Assembly: GCA_017558165.1 (NCBI GenBank)
Contig: JAFYWE010000132.1
Location: 1 to 12,443 of the forward strand
Direction of reading: 5' to 3'
Source: Bacteroidaceae bacterium
Lineage (GTDB): Bacteria > Bacteroidota > Bacteroidia > Bacteroidales > Bacteroidaceae
DNA: 12,443 nucleotides
This document shows positions 1-5,718 of the stretch, piece by piece (within the stretch, counting starts at the first letter, position 1; the number at the start of each line of letters is the position of its first letter). The notes under the pieces were generated by a model. The model was not told the DNA's origin and did no database searches. It saw nothing but the letters and a program-made list of their open reading frames with translations. Made by a program: the position numbers and the translations under genes.

Positions 1-78
1 ACCTCCCAACAAGTTTCTCATTGACGCGTTACCTTCAGCAAGACCATTACCAAAGGTATAGACTCTTTTGTCTGCCAT
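1..78 (-). CDS. ppdK: Pyruvate, phosphate dikinase, N-terminal fragment
   Basis: Only the first 26 codons are in the window; the gene continues past the left edge. The minus strand reads MADKRVYTFGNGLAEGNASM and then RNLLGG, which I recognise as the very conserved N-terminus of bacterial pyruvate phosphate dikinase, where the glycine-rich stretch opens the ATP-grasp nucleotide-binding domain. The enzyme interconverts pyruvate, ATP and phosphate with phosphoenolpyruvate, AMP and pyrophosphate in the cytoplasm, and is common in anaerobic Bacteroidales as a glycolytic or gluconeogenic enzyme. The ATG at 76-78 is the natural start because the family motif follows directly. No Shine-Dalgarno is visible; the leader is AT-rich, as is usual in this phylum. 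The assignment rests on this short motif alone, so the rest of the protein is not verified here. Confidence 0.85.
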   Translation of the reverse strand, partial: MADKRVYTFGNGLAEGNASMRNLLGG

Positions 79-428
79 AATTGTTTGAGTTTATTGTTTG
101 TTGATAAATAAAAAATTGTTTTAACTGAACTGGGTGTCAAGCGCCTTTCTTTAAGGCTCCCAACTAATTTGCAAATATAAGAAAAATGTTTGTAACCCGA
201 AATTTCTGCAAGAAAATATCACATAATAAAATGAAAAAAATAAGTTGTTGCTCCAAAATCGTGTATTATCGGGATTTTCGGCGTATATTCGCATTGTTTT
301 AATAGATTGCGATACTTTACATCTGTTGCAAAAAGGGGGCGTGCGTGCTGTTCGTGGCATTGCCGCGGTCTGTGGCTTTTGTGCTTGCAGTGTCGTGTTC
401 GTTGTGTGATGCAATAAAATTTTATATA
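79..428. other. Divergent intergenic spacer, ppdK / rlmD
   Basis: This 350-bp gap separates the two divergent starts. Besides the ppdK promoter candidate, it holds a possible plus-strand -7 box TATATTCG at 284-291 without a convincing -33 element, and a 12-bp perfect palindrome ATAAAATTTTAT at 414-425, three bases before the rlmD start. Open frames cross it on both strands, but none has family resemblance or a plausible start. I see no RNA gene. Confidence 0.6.
172..202 (-). promoter_or_regulatory. Candidate promoter for ppdK
   Basis: On the minus strand, TATATTTG (172-179) matches the Bacteroidota -7 consensus TAnnTTTG exactly. Nineteen bases upstream is TTTC (199-202), one base from the TTTG of the -33 element. 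Transcription would start near 165, giving a leader of about 85 nt that contains a small GCCTT/AAGGC hairpin and an A/T-rich stretch before the ATG. Confidence 0.5.
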
Positions 429-1853
429 ATGGCAAGAAAAAAGAAAGTGCTTCCGTTGTTCGAGGAGGTGAAAATTACCGGTGTGGCCGCCGAGGGTAAG
501 GCGCTCGCCAGGGTAGAGGATCTTGTTGTGTTCGTGCCCTATGTGGTGCCCGGCGATGTGGTGGATCTTCAGGTAAAACGTAAGAAACATAGTTATGCCG
601 AGGCCGAGGCCGTTAAGTTCCATGAGTATTCGGCCGAGCGAAGCGAGCCGTTCTGCAAGCACTATGGTGTGTGCGGTGGCTGTAAGTGGCAGTGTCTGGC
701 CTATGAGCACCAGCTCAAATACAAGCAGCAGCAGGTTGTCGATGCCTTGACCCGCATCGGTAAGGTAGAACTCCCTGAGGTCATGCCTATCCTTGGATCG
801 GAGAAGACCCGCGAGTACCGCAACAAGCTGGAGTTTACATTCAGCAACAAGCGTTGGCTCACTTGGGAAGAGGTTGAGCAGGATGTGAAGTATGATAATA
901 TGAACGCCCTTGGTTTCCATATTCCGGGTGCGTTCGATAAGGTGCTCGATATTCAGGAGTGTGCTCTCATGCAGGGCTTGAACAACCGCCTTCGTAATGG
1001 AATAAGGGAGTTTGCCAACAATGAGGGCATTCCGTTCTATGACCTACGCTCGCATTCGGGTGTGCTGCGCAGTATGATGTTGCGTACATCTACGACTGGT
1101 GAGGTGATGCTTCTTCTGCAGGCTCGCGTAGAGAGTGACAGTGATAAGGTCTGCTTGGAAAAAACTTTACAATATGTAGCGGAGAACTTCCCAGAGGTTA
1201 CATCTTTGCTGTATGTGGTGAACAACAAGTGCAACGATACATTCGGTGATCTTGAGGTTGTTACATACAAGGGTACCGATGTCATCTACGAGGAGATGGA
1301 GGGCTTGCGCTTCAAGGTGGGTCCGAAGTCTTTCTACCAGACAAACAGCGAGCAGGCGTATAACCTTTATAAGGTGGCACGTGACTTTGCGGCACTTACG
1401 GGTGATGAGGTCGTGTATGACCTTTATACAGGTACCGGTACCATCGCCAATTTCGTTGCGTCAAGAGCAAAGAAGGTTGTGGGTATCGAGTATGTCGAGG
1501 ATGCCATAATTGATGCACGTGTCAATGCCGAGCTCAATGGCTTCAGTAACCTGACATTCTTTGCTGGCGACATGAAGGATATCCTTACCCGTGACTTCAT
1601 CAACGAGCACGGTCGTCCCGATGTGATAATCACAGACCCTCCACGCGCCGGTATGCATACCGATGTGGTCGACACCATCCTGTTCGCGGCTCCAAAGCGC
1701 ATTGTCTATGTAAGCTGTAATCCTGCAACCCAGGCACGTGACCTGCAGTTGCTTGATGTGGACTACAAGGTTGTGGCAGTGCAGCCGGTGGATATGTTCC
1801 CGCATACTCACCATGTGGAGAATGTTGTCCTGCTTGAGCGTAGGGATAATTAA
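429..1853 (+). CDS. rlmD: 23S rRNA (uracil-C5)-methyltransferase, RlmD/RumA family
   Basis: A 474-residue SAM-dependent enzyme of the RumA/TrmA class, predicted to make 5-methyluridine in 23S rRNA (U1939 by the E. coli RlmD precedent). An N-terminal TRAM-like RNA-binding domain (about 8-66) is followed by the 4Fe-4S ligands Cys76, Cys82 and Cys85 (CX5CX2C) and Cys178 in DIQECAL. The Rossmann domain has QTN at 304-306, DLYTGTGT at 331-338 for SAM, DPPRAG at 403-408, the catalytic cysteine in SCNP (Cys430), and the general base Glu464 in HHVENVVLL. All key residues are intact. The frame stays open upstream to 345, but those 28 extra codons spell a hydrophobic stretch unlike the family, whereas MARKKK at 429 leads straight into the TRAM domain. 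Bacteroidales often carry more than one RumA paralogue, so the exact target uridine is inference. It heads a likely operon with the pseudouridine synthase 21 bp downstream. Confidence 0.92.
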   Translation: MARKKKVLPLFEEVKITGVAAEGKALARVEDLVVFVPYVVPGDVVDLQVKRKKHSYAEAEAVKFHEYSAERSEPFCKHYGVCGGCKWQCLAYEHQLKYKQQQVVDALTRIGKVELPEVMPILGSEKTREYRNKLEFTFSNKRWLTWEEVEQDVKYDNMNALGFHIPGAFDKVLDIQECALMQGLNNRLRNGIREFANNEGIPFYDLRSHSGVLRSMMLRTSTTGEVMLLLQARVESDSDKVCLEKTLQYVAENFPEVTSLLYVVNNKCNDTFGDLEVVTYKGTDVIYEEMEGLRFKVGPKSFYQTNSEQAYNLYKVARDFAALTGDEVVYDLYTGTGTIANFVASRAKKVVGIEYVEDAIIDARVNAELNGFSNLTFFAGDMKDILTRDFINEHGRPDVIITDPPRAGMHTDVVDTILFAAPKRIVYVSCNPATQARDLQLLDVDYKVVAVQPVDMFPHTHHVENVVLLERRDN

Positions 1854-1874
1854 TGAACGAATAAATGCGATATT

Positions 1875-2762
1875 ATGCGTAAGAATATAAAGAATTTGCT
1901 GACTTTTAAGGTATTGGCCGATGCAATCCTTATTGATTTCATTATGGAGAAGATGCACGGCATCAGCCGTAACCGAGCAAAGGCCTTGATAAGCAATAGG
2001 GTGGTGCTCGTGAATAACGCTATCACCACTCATCCGCTGGCTGAGCTCAAGGCTGGCCAGGTGGTGCAGCTCGACCGCTCGAAGCATAAGAAGTCTTTCC
2101 GTAGCAATGATATTGACATTGTCTATGAGGATCCGTACCTGTTGGTTGTAGACAAGCGCCCGGGTTTGTTGTCCATGAGTAACAATACCCGTCAGCAGAC
2201 AGTGCAGACTGTTTTGAACTACTATCTGGAGAAGGGTGGTGGTCGTAATACCTCGCACCTGGTGCACCGTCTTGACCGTGACACCTCGGGTTTGATGGTC
2301 TATGCGAAGGATGTGCAGACCCAGCAGTCGCTCATCAACGGCTGGCAGCAGCTTGTGACCGACCGTAGATACCTTGCGTTGGTTGAGGGTGAATTGGAGT
2401 CGCCACGTGGAAGAATCCAATCATGGCTTACCGAGGACAAACGATTCATAACCCATTCAAGTCCTGTTGACAATGGCGGTAAATTTGCTGTGACTCATTA
2501 TAATGTGTTGGAGGCTTCCAATGGCTATTCGCTTGTAGAGTGTGAGCTTGAGACTGGCCGCAAGAACCAGATTCGTGTTCACATGGCCGATATGGGCCAT
2601 CCTGTAGTGGGTGACTTCAAGTACGGTAGCGAGATTGACCCTATGCGTCGCCTGGGACTCCATGCGTATATGCTCTGCTTCACCCATCCGGTGACAGGTA
2701 AGCATCTGCGCTTCGAGACTCCTGTTCCTGTGTTGTTCGAAAAGTGTCTTGATGGCAAGTAA
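1875..2762 (+). CDS. RluA-family pseudouridine synthase with S4 domain
   Basis: A 295-residue enzyme predicted to isomerise uridine to pseudouridine in rRNA. Residues about 17-66 form an S4-like RNA-binding domain (DFIMEKMHGISRNRAKALIS, then VVLVNN). The catalytic domain begins with IVYEDPYLLVVDKRPGLL near 82-99 and carries the signature HRLDRDTSG at 131-139, where Asp134 is the expected nucleophile. The motif TGRKNQIRVHMADMGHPVVG (227-246) and a C-terminal LHAY (262-265) complete the RluA pattern, and the length is normal for RluD/RluC-like enzymes. The ATG at 1875 gives the complete S4 domain; an out-of-frame ATG lies at 1865. Together with rlmD upstream it makes a two-gene rRNA modification cluster. 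Which uridine it modifies cannot be read from sequence, so I give no symbol. Confidence 0.9.
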   Translation: MRKNIKNLLTFKVLADAILIDFIMEKMHGISRNRAKALISNRVVLVNNAITTHPLAELKAGQVVQLDRSKHKKSFRSNDIDIVYEDPYLLVVDKRPGLLSMSNNTRQQTVQTVLNYYLEKGGGRNTSHLVHRLDRDTSGLMVYAKDVQTQQSLINGWQQLVTDRRYLALVEGELESPRGRIQSWLTEDKRFITHSSPVDNGGKFAVTHYNVLEASNGYSLVECELETGRKNQIRVHMADMGHPVVGDFKYGSEIDPMRRLGLHAYMLCFTHPVTGKHLRFETPVPVLFEKCLDGK

Positions 2763-3264
2763 GAAGATAGTTCTGTTCCTGTACCTTTTTCTGCTTGTTG
2801 TACCAAGTGGTGTTCTGGCGCAGTATGTGCCCGGTAAGAAATCGGGTAATGGTGTCGCACTTGAGTATAAGAAGATTACGGGTGATAGCCTGCAGGTAAG
2901 AAAGAGCAGGCTTGAGCCGGAAAAGAAAAGGTCGAGCGCCGCAAAGCCGCGTAATATGGCGGCTAAAAGAGTGAAAGCGGCTTCTCCTAAGGTGGATTCA
3001 GTGAAGTATGAGCCTCGGGCTTATCGTTTGGGAGAGCGTGTCATAATGCAGGGCGATTCCGGCAGAGATGTCAGGAATGTAGCTGATATCTTGGTAAAAA
3101 AGCTTTACTTTGATGAGGATAGCATTATTTACACAAAGGGTGGCGGAGTCTTGTATGACGGTGACCTTGTGAGGGCTGTAAAACACTTTCAGGAGTTCAA
3201 TGGATTCTATCCTGATGGTATAATAGGCCAGGAGCTTATAAAGGCTTTGAGAAAAAGAAAATGA
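2752..3264 (+). CDS. Small exported peptidoglycan-binding-domain protein
   Basis: A 170-residue protein with a clear Sec signal peptide: MASKK, a hydrophobic core (6-22) and a likely cut after VLA at residue 23. A basic, low-complexity linker (about 28-95, rich in Lys, Arg, Ser and Ala) leads to a C-terminal PG_binding_1-like domain (about 95-167): QGDSGRDVRNVADIL, then DGDLVRAVKHFQEFNG and PDGIIGQELIKAL, which is the usual three-helix pattern. No catalytic domain is attached, so it probably only binds peptidoglycan in the periplasm. The ATG at 2752 overlaps the last 11 bp of the pseudouridine synthase gene, which suggests translational coupling; a TTG one codon upstream is less likely. The gene ends 2 bp before a strong terminator. 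Function beyond wall binding is unknown to me. Confidence 0.8.
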   Translation: MASKKIVLFLYLFLLVVPSGVLAQYVPGKKSGNGVALEYKKITGDSLQVRKSRLEPEKKRSSAAKPRNMAAKRVKAASPKVDSVKYEPRAYRLGERVIMQGDSGRDVRNVADILVKKLYFDEDSIIYTKGGGVLYDGDLVRAVKHFQEFNGFYPDGIIGQELIKALRKRK

Positions 3265-3266
3265 TA

Positions 3267-3303
3267 AAAGATGTGTGCGCAATTACGCGTGCACATCTTT
3301 TTT
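3267..3303 (+). terminator. Rho-independent terminator of the rlmD cluster
   Basis: Arms at 3267-3280 and 3287-3300 form a 14-bp stem (AAAGATGTG at the base, two G-U wobbles, CGC at the top) around a 6-base loop, followed by TTT continuing the T run. It starts 2 bp after the stop of the peptidoglycan-binding gene. The A-rich left flank means it could also work on the opposite strand. Confidence 0.85.
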
Positions 3304-3440
3304 CGTGTCGGCTATGGTGTTGTCTGTAGTGCGGGTTGTGTCACGCGTGGTACGTGGATTCTGTGGTTTTCTGTAAGAACCCAAATAGGTTGGGGGTTGC
3401 GCTTGTGTCGATCTCCTCTTTTTGTCCAGCTTTGTATGGA
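3304..3440. other. Gene-free GT-rich spacer between two terminators
   Basis: These 137 bp lie between the terminator of the rlmD cluster and that of rpmE2. The plus strand is rich in G and T and contains a CCCAA/TTGGG mini-hairpin near 3380-3395. Open frames on both strands run through one or both terminator hairpins and resemble no family, so I call no gene. Confidence 0.55.
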
Positions 3441-3480
3441 TATAAAAATATAAGGTGCATGCCGTGGTATGCACCTTATA
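3441..3480 (-). terminator. Rho-independent terminator of rpmE2
   Basis: A perfect 12-bp stem (TATAAGGTGCAT at 3449-3460 against 3469-3480) with an 8-base loop. Read on the minus strand it is followed by ATTTTTATA, a U-rich tail in the transcript, and it begins 23 bp beyond the rpmE2 stop codon. Confidence 0.82.
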
Positions 3481-3503
3481 TTATGTTCTCTTTTGTTACC
3501 TGC

Positions 3504-3758
3504 TTACTTCTTCAAAGTCTTGCTGTAACGGCTCATGAACTTGTCAACGCGACCTGCAGTATCGACAAGCTTAGCCTTACCTGTGTAGAATGGGTGAGAT
3601 GTGTTAGAAATCTCAAGCTTTACCAATGGGTAAGTCTCGCCCTCGAACTCGATAGTCTCCTTAGTGTTGCAAGTTGACTGTGAAAGGAAGCAATCGCCAT
3701 TTGACATGTCCTTGAAGACAACTGGGCGATATGATGCTGGATGAAGATCTTTTTTCAT
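3504..3758 (-). CDS. rpmE2: 50S ribosomal protein L31, type B
   Basis: An 84-residue protein of the large ribosomal subunit. MKKDLHPASYRPVVFKD at the start, LVKLEISNTSHPFYTGK (45-61) and DTAGRVDKFMSRY (66-78) are typical of type B L31. The zinc-binding CXXC pair of type A L31 is absent. Two cysteines, Cys23 and Cys30, lie elsewhere and do not form that motif, so this is the zinc-independent form. The gene is monocistronic, with a near-consensus promoter 64 bp upstream and a perfect hairpin terminator downstream. In many bacteria this paralogue is induced on zinc starvation, but Bacteroidota commonly use it as an ordinary L31, and I see no Zur-like operator here. Confidence 0.95.
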   Translation of the reverse strand: MKKDLHPASYRPVVFKDMSNGDCFLSQSTCNTKETIEFEGETYPLVKLEISNTSHPFYTGKAKLVDTAGRVDKFMSRYSKTLKK

Positions 3759-3822
3759 TATCGTATCTGTTTTTAATTTTTATTTGCTGGTAACAAATGT
3801 AGTGTAATGGCTTTTCAGGGTG

Positions 3823-3854
3823 CAAAAGTAGTAAAAAAAAACTTTATGGCAAAA
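3823..3854 (-). promoter_or_regulatory. Promoter of rpmE2 (Bacteroidota type)
   Basis: On the minus strand, TTTTG (3850-3854) is followed after exactly 19 bases by TACTTTTG (3823-3830), matching the Bacteroidota sigma consensus TTTG-N19-TAnnTTTG. The spacer contains a run of nine T. Transcription should start near 3816, giving a leader of about 58 nt. This is the cleanest promoter in the window. Confidence 0.82.
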
Positions 3855-4031
3855 TGTTTGCCTGTTATTTTTTAAAATACCGTTGTGTCCGTGTTGTTAC
3901 GCTATTGTCTTGTTGGCGACTTGGCTGAATGCTGTGGTTGCTTTTGTATGTCTTATAGATGTAAATAAGATAAATTGCGGCTCAGAAGATAAAATCAAGT
4001 GAATTTGTTTTTCTCTTCGCTCGCCTTCGGT

Positions 4032-4039
4032 TATCTTTG
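4032..4039 (+). promoter_or_regulatory. Candidate -7 promoter box of the TIR-Sel1 gene
   Basis: TATCTTTG matches TAnnTTTG exactly and lies 58 bp upstream of the preferred start. The only TTTG upstream is 24 bases away (near 4004), longer than the usual 19-21, so the -33 element is poor. The intervening CTTCGCTCGCCTTCGG resembles the C-rich spacers often seen before this box in the phylum. Transcription would begin near 4046. Confidence 0.45.
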
Positions 4040-4097
4040 TAGAAAGTTGCAATGACTTATGCTTTGGCGATGGGTCTGCAGTGAAAACCACGCACCG

Positions 4098-5537
4098 ATG
4101 AGTTACGATATTTTTATAAGTTATTCCCGCAAGGATACAGATGTGGCCAACCGTATATGTGAAGCCTTTGACAAGGCCGGCATATCATATTTCATCGACC
4201 GCCAGGATATTGGTGGTGGTTTTGAGTTCCCGGCGATCCTTGCTGACGCAATTCTCGGGTGCAAGGTTGTCCTCTTTTTAGCAAGCTGTAATTCCTATGA
4301 ATCAAAATTCACGAATGCCGAGCTGACTTTTGCCTTTAACGAGAAGTCAAAGAATGCGATACTCCCTTATATAATAGACGGCAGTACCATGCCTACTGCA
4401 TTACGTTTCATATTCAGCAGTATAAATTGGCGTACTATCGAATCGCACCCGATAGAGACTGTCCTGGTGGATGACATATTGAACTTGTTGGGTACAAAGG
4501 TAAAGCGGCATCCGTCGGTTGTGGCGGCAGGGAGTGGTGTCGGGCCGCAGGCTTCAACATGGTGTGATATGGGGTTGGAGGCATATGAAAGAAAAGATTA
4601 TGCCGAAGCTGTCAAATGGTATCGTAAGGCTGCCGATCAAGGTGATGCCGAGGCGCAGCGCAACTTGGGTGATTGCTACTATTGGGGCGAAGGTGTGGAG
4701 CAGAATTGTACCGAGGCTGTCAGATGGTACCGCAAGGCCGCAGAGCAGGGTGATGTAAACGCCCAATACAACCTGGGTAACTGTTGTTATATGGGTAAGG
4801 GCACTGAGCGGGATTATGTCGAGGCTGTCAAGTGGTATCGTAGGGTAGCAGAGCGTGGTGATGTGAATGCGCAATATAACCTGGGCAATTGTTATTGCTG
4901 GGGTAAGGGTGTGAAGCGGAATTACGGCGAGGCTGTCAGATGGTATCTCAAAGCTGCGAGGCAGGGCGATGCAAGCGCGCAGTACAACTTGGGATGTTGC
5001 TATTATGAATATGAAGGCGTGACCAAAAATTGTGCCGAGGCGTACAGGTGGTTCCGCAAGGCCGCCAAGCAGGGTACGATTGCTGTCCCTGGCGGTGGTG
5101 CCGAGGGTGTGACCCGGGATTATGAAAAGGCGTTACGCCTGTTCCGTAGAGCGGCCGCGCAAGGTGACGTGAATGCTCAATATGATTTAGGGTGTTGCTA
5201 TTGTCTTGGTGAAGACGTGGAGCAGAGTTATGTAGAGGCTGTAAAATGGTTCCGTAAGGCTGCTGAGCAGGGTAGTGCCATAGCCCAATGCGATCTTGGC
5301 TATTGTTGCGAGCATGGTAGGGGCGTGGGGCGTGATTATGCCGAGGCTGTCAAATGGTATCGTATGGCTGCAAATCAGGGTGATGGCATTGCTCAGTTTT
5401 ATTTGGGTCTGATGTTCGGATCCGGGCGGGGCGTGAAAAAGAATAAGGACGTCGCGAAAGAGTGGTTCAGGAAATCGGCCCGTAACGGGTGCAAGGCTGC
5501 CAAGGAATTCTTGGCTTTGATTGGAGAAGGGTGTTGA
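4098..5537 (+). CDS. TIR domain protein with Sel1-like repeats
   Basis: A 479-residue fusion. Residues 1-135 form a bacterial TIR domain: YDIFISYSRKD (3-13) is strand A with box 1, DRQDIGGGFEFPAIL (34-48) fits the BB loop, and SYESKFTNAEL (66-76) places Glu75 where TIR NADases carry their catalytic glutamate. Residues about 150-182 are a TPR-like cap, and 184-466 hold eight Sel1-like repeats of about 36 residues, one of them shortened. There is no signal peptide or membrane segment, so it is probably cytoplasmic. Sel1 and TPR arrays bind proteins; TIR domains bind NAD or signal by self-association. A role as an immune or stress effector triggered through the repeats is inference. The frame extends 13 codons upstream to an ATG at 4059, but the TIR domain starts exactly at 4098. 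It stands alone, without partner genes, between housekeeping genes of the opposite strand. Confidence 0.88.
   Translation: MSYDIFISYSRKDTDVANRICEAFDKAGISYFIDRQDIGGGFEFPAILADAILGCKVVLFLASCNSYESKFTNAELTFAFNEKSKNAILPYIIDGSTMPTALRFIFSSINWRTIESHPIETVLVDDILNLLGTKVKRHPSVVAAGSGVGPQASTWCDMGLEAYERKDYAEAVKWYRKAADQGDAEAQRNLGDCYYWGEGVEQNCTEAVRWYRKAAEQGDVNAQYNLGNCCYMGKGTERDYVEAVKWYRRVAERGDVNAQYNLGNCYCWGKGVKRNYGEAVRWYLKAARQGDASAQYNLGCCYYEYEGVTKNCAEAYRWFRKAAKQGTIAVPGGGAEGVTRDYEKALRLFRRAAAQGDVNAQYDLGCCYCLGEDVEQSYVEAVKWFRKAAEQGSAIAQCDLGYCCEHGRGVGRDYAEAVKWYRMAANQGDGIAQFYLGLMFGSGRGVKKNKDVAKEWFRKSARNGCKAAKEFLALIGEGC
4647..5495 (+). repeat. Sel1-like repeat array (about 108-bp units)
   Basis: Eight tandem coding repeats follow the pattern AQYNLGxCYxxGxGVxxxY then EAVxWYRKAAxQGD, starting at protein residues 184, 221, 257, 293, 329, 359, 395 and 431. 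Most are 36 codons. The fifth (5082-5171) is only 30 codons and lacks the AQYNLG helix. Units 2 and 3 are the most alike in DNA, as expected if the array grows and shrinks by recombination. It is protein-coding and not a CRISPR array. Confidence 0.85.
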
Positions 5538-5582
5538 TGTCTTGTGCATCATACGGGATTGCTTCATAAAATACATGGAAAG

Positions 5583-5612
5583 ACAAAAGGCTGCAGTAAT
5601 GCAGCCTTTTGT
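5583..5612. terminator. Bidirectional terminator between the TIR-Sel1 gene and rlmI
   Basis: A perfect 13-bp stem, ACAAAAGGCTGCA (5583-5595) against 5600-5612, around a GTAA loop. T-rich tracts end the stem on both strands, so it can serve the plus-strand TIR-Sel1 gene (stop 45 bp to the left) and the minus-strand rlmI operon (stop about 107 bp to the right). Confidence 0.85.
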
Positions 5613-5651
5613 ATGTTGTCCAATTAATGATTGCCTCTTCTTGCGGTTTTG

Positions 5652-5702
5652 CTCTATGTATAAGACCAATCCTTAGAGGTATTCGCCCTCAGCGGGACGG
5701 TA
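5652..5702 (-). pseudogene. Relic of an rlmI-like C-terminal coding end
   Basis: Bases 5652-5690 match 5722-5760, the coding end of the adjacent rlmI, at 34 of 39 positions with an offset of 70 bp. Read on the minus strand the relic gives YRPAEGEYL, a stop, then GLVLYIE, against YHPEGEYLKGLVLYVE in the intact gene. One codon is a stop (TAA for AAG), one residue is inserted, and the usual terminal stop is missing. Some differences are synonymous or conservative (GTC/GTA, ATA/GTG), so this looks like a diverged paralogous or allelic tail and not a fresh slippage copy. The rest of such a gene is not present. Confidence 0.6.
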
Positions 5703-5718
5703 TGATGCTTGTCCTTGT

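Noticed and set aside
219..920. Minus-strand open frame (about 233 codons) crossing the ppdK-rlmD spacer and the rlmD 5' half
   Set aside because: It runs antisense over the rlmD iron-sulfur and TRAM regions, has low-complexity His/Leu-rich translation and no plausible initiation site.
1461..2420. Long minus-strand open frame (about 319 codons) opposite rlmD and the pseudouridine synthase
   Set aside because: It lies antisense to two intact genes with complete catalytic motifs, spans their junction, and its translation resembles no family; it is a codon-bias shadow.
3283..3474. 63-codon minus-strand frame between the two terminators
   Set aside because: It begins inside the rpmE2 terminator stem and ends inside the other terminator, and its Thr-rich translation looks non-coding.
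3897..4091. 64-codon minus-strand frame upstream of the TIR-Sel1 gene
   Set aside because: It covers the candidate promoter, has no recognisable features, no start signal and an unremarkable composition.
4647..5495. Regular 108-bp periodicity, considered as a CRISPR-like or satellite array
   Set aside because: The period is a codon multiple, the frame is open throughout and the units encode Sel1-like repeats.
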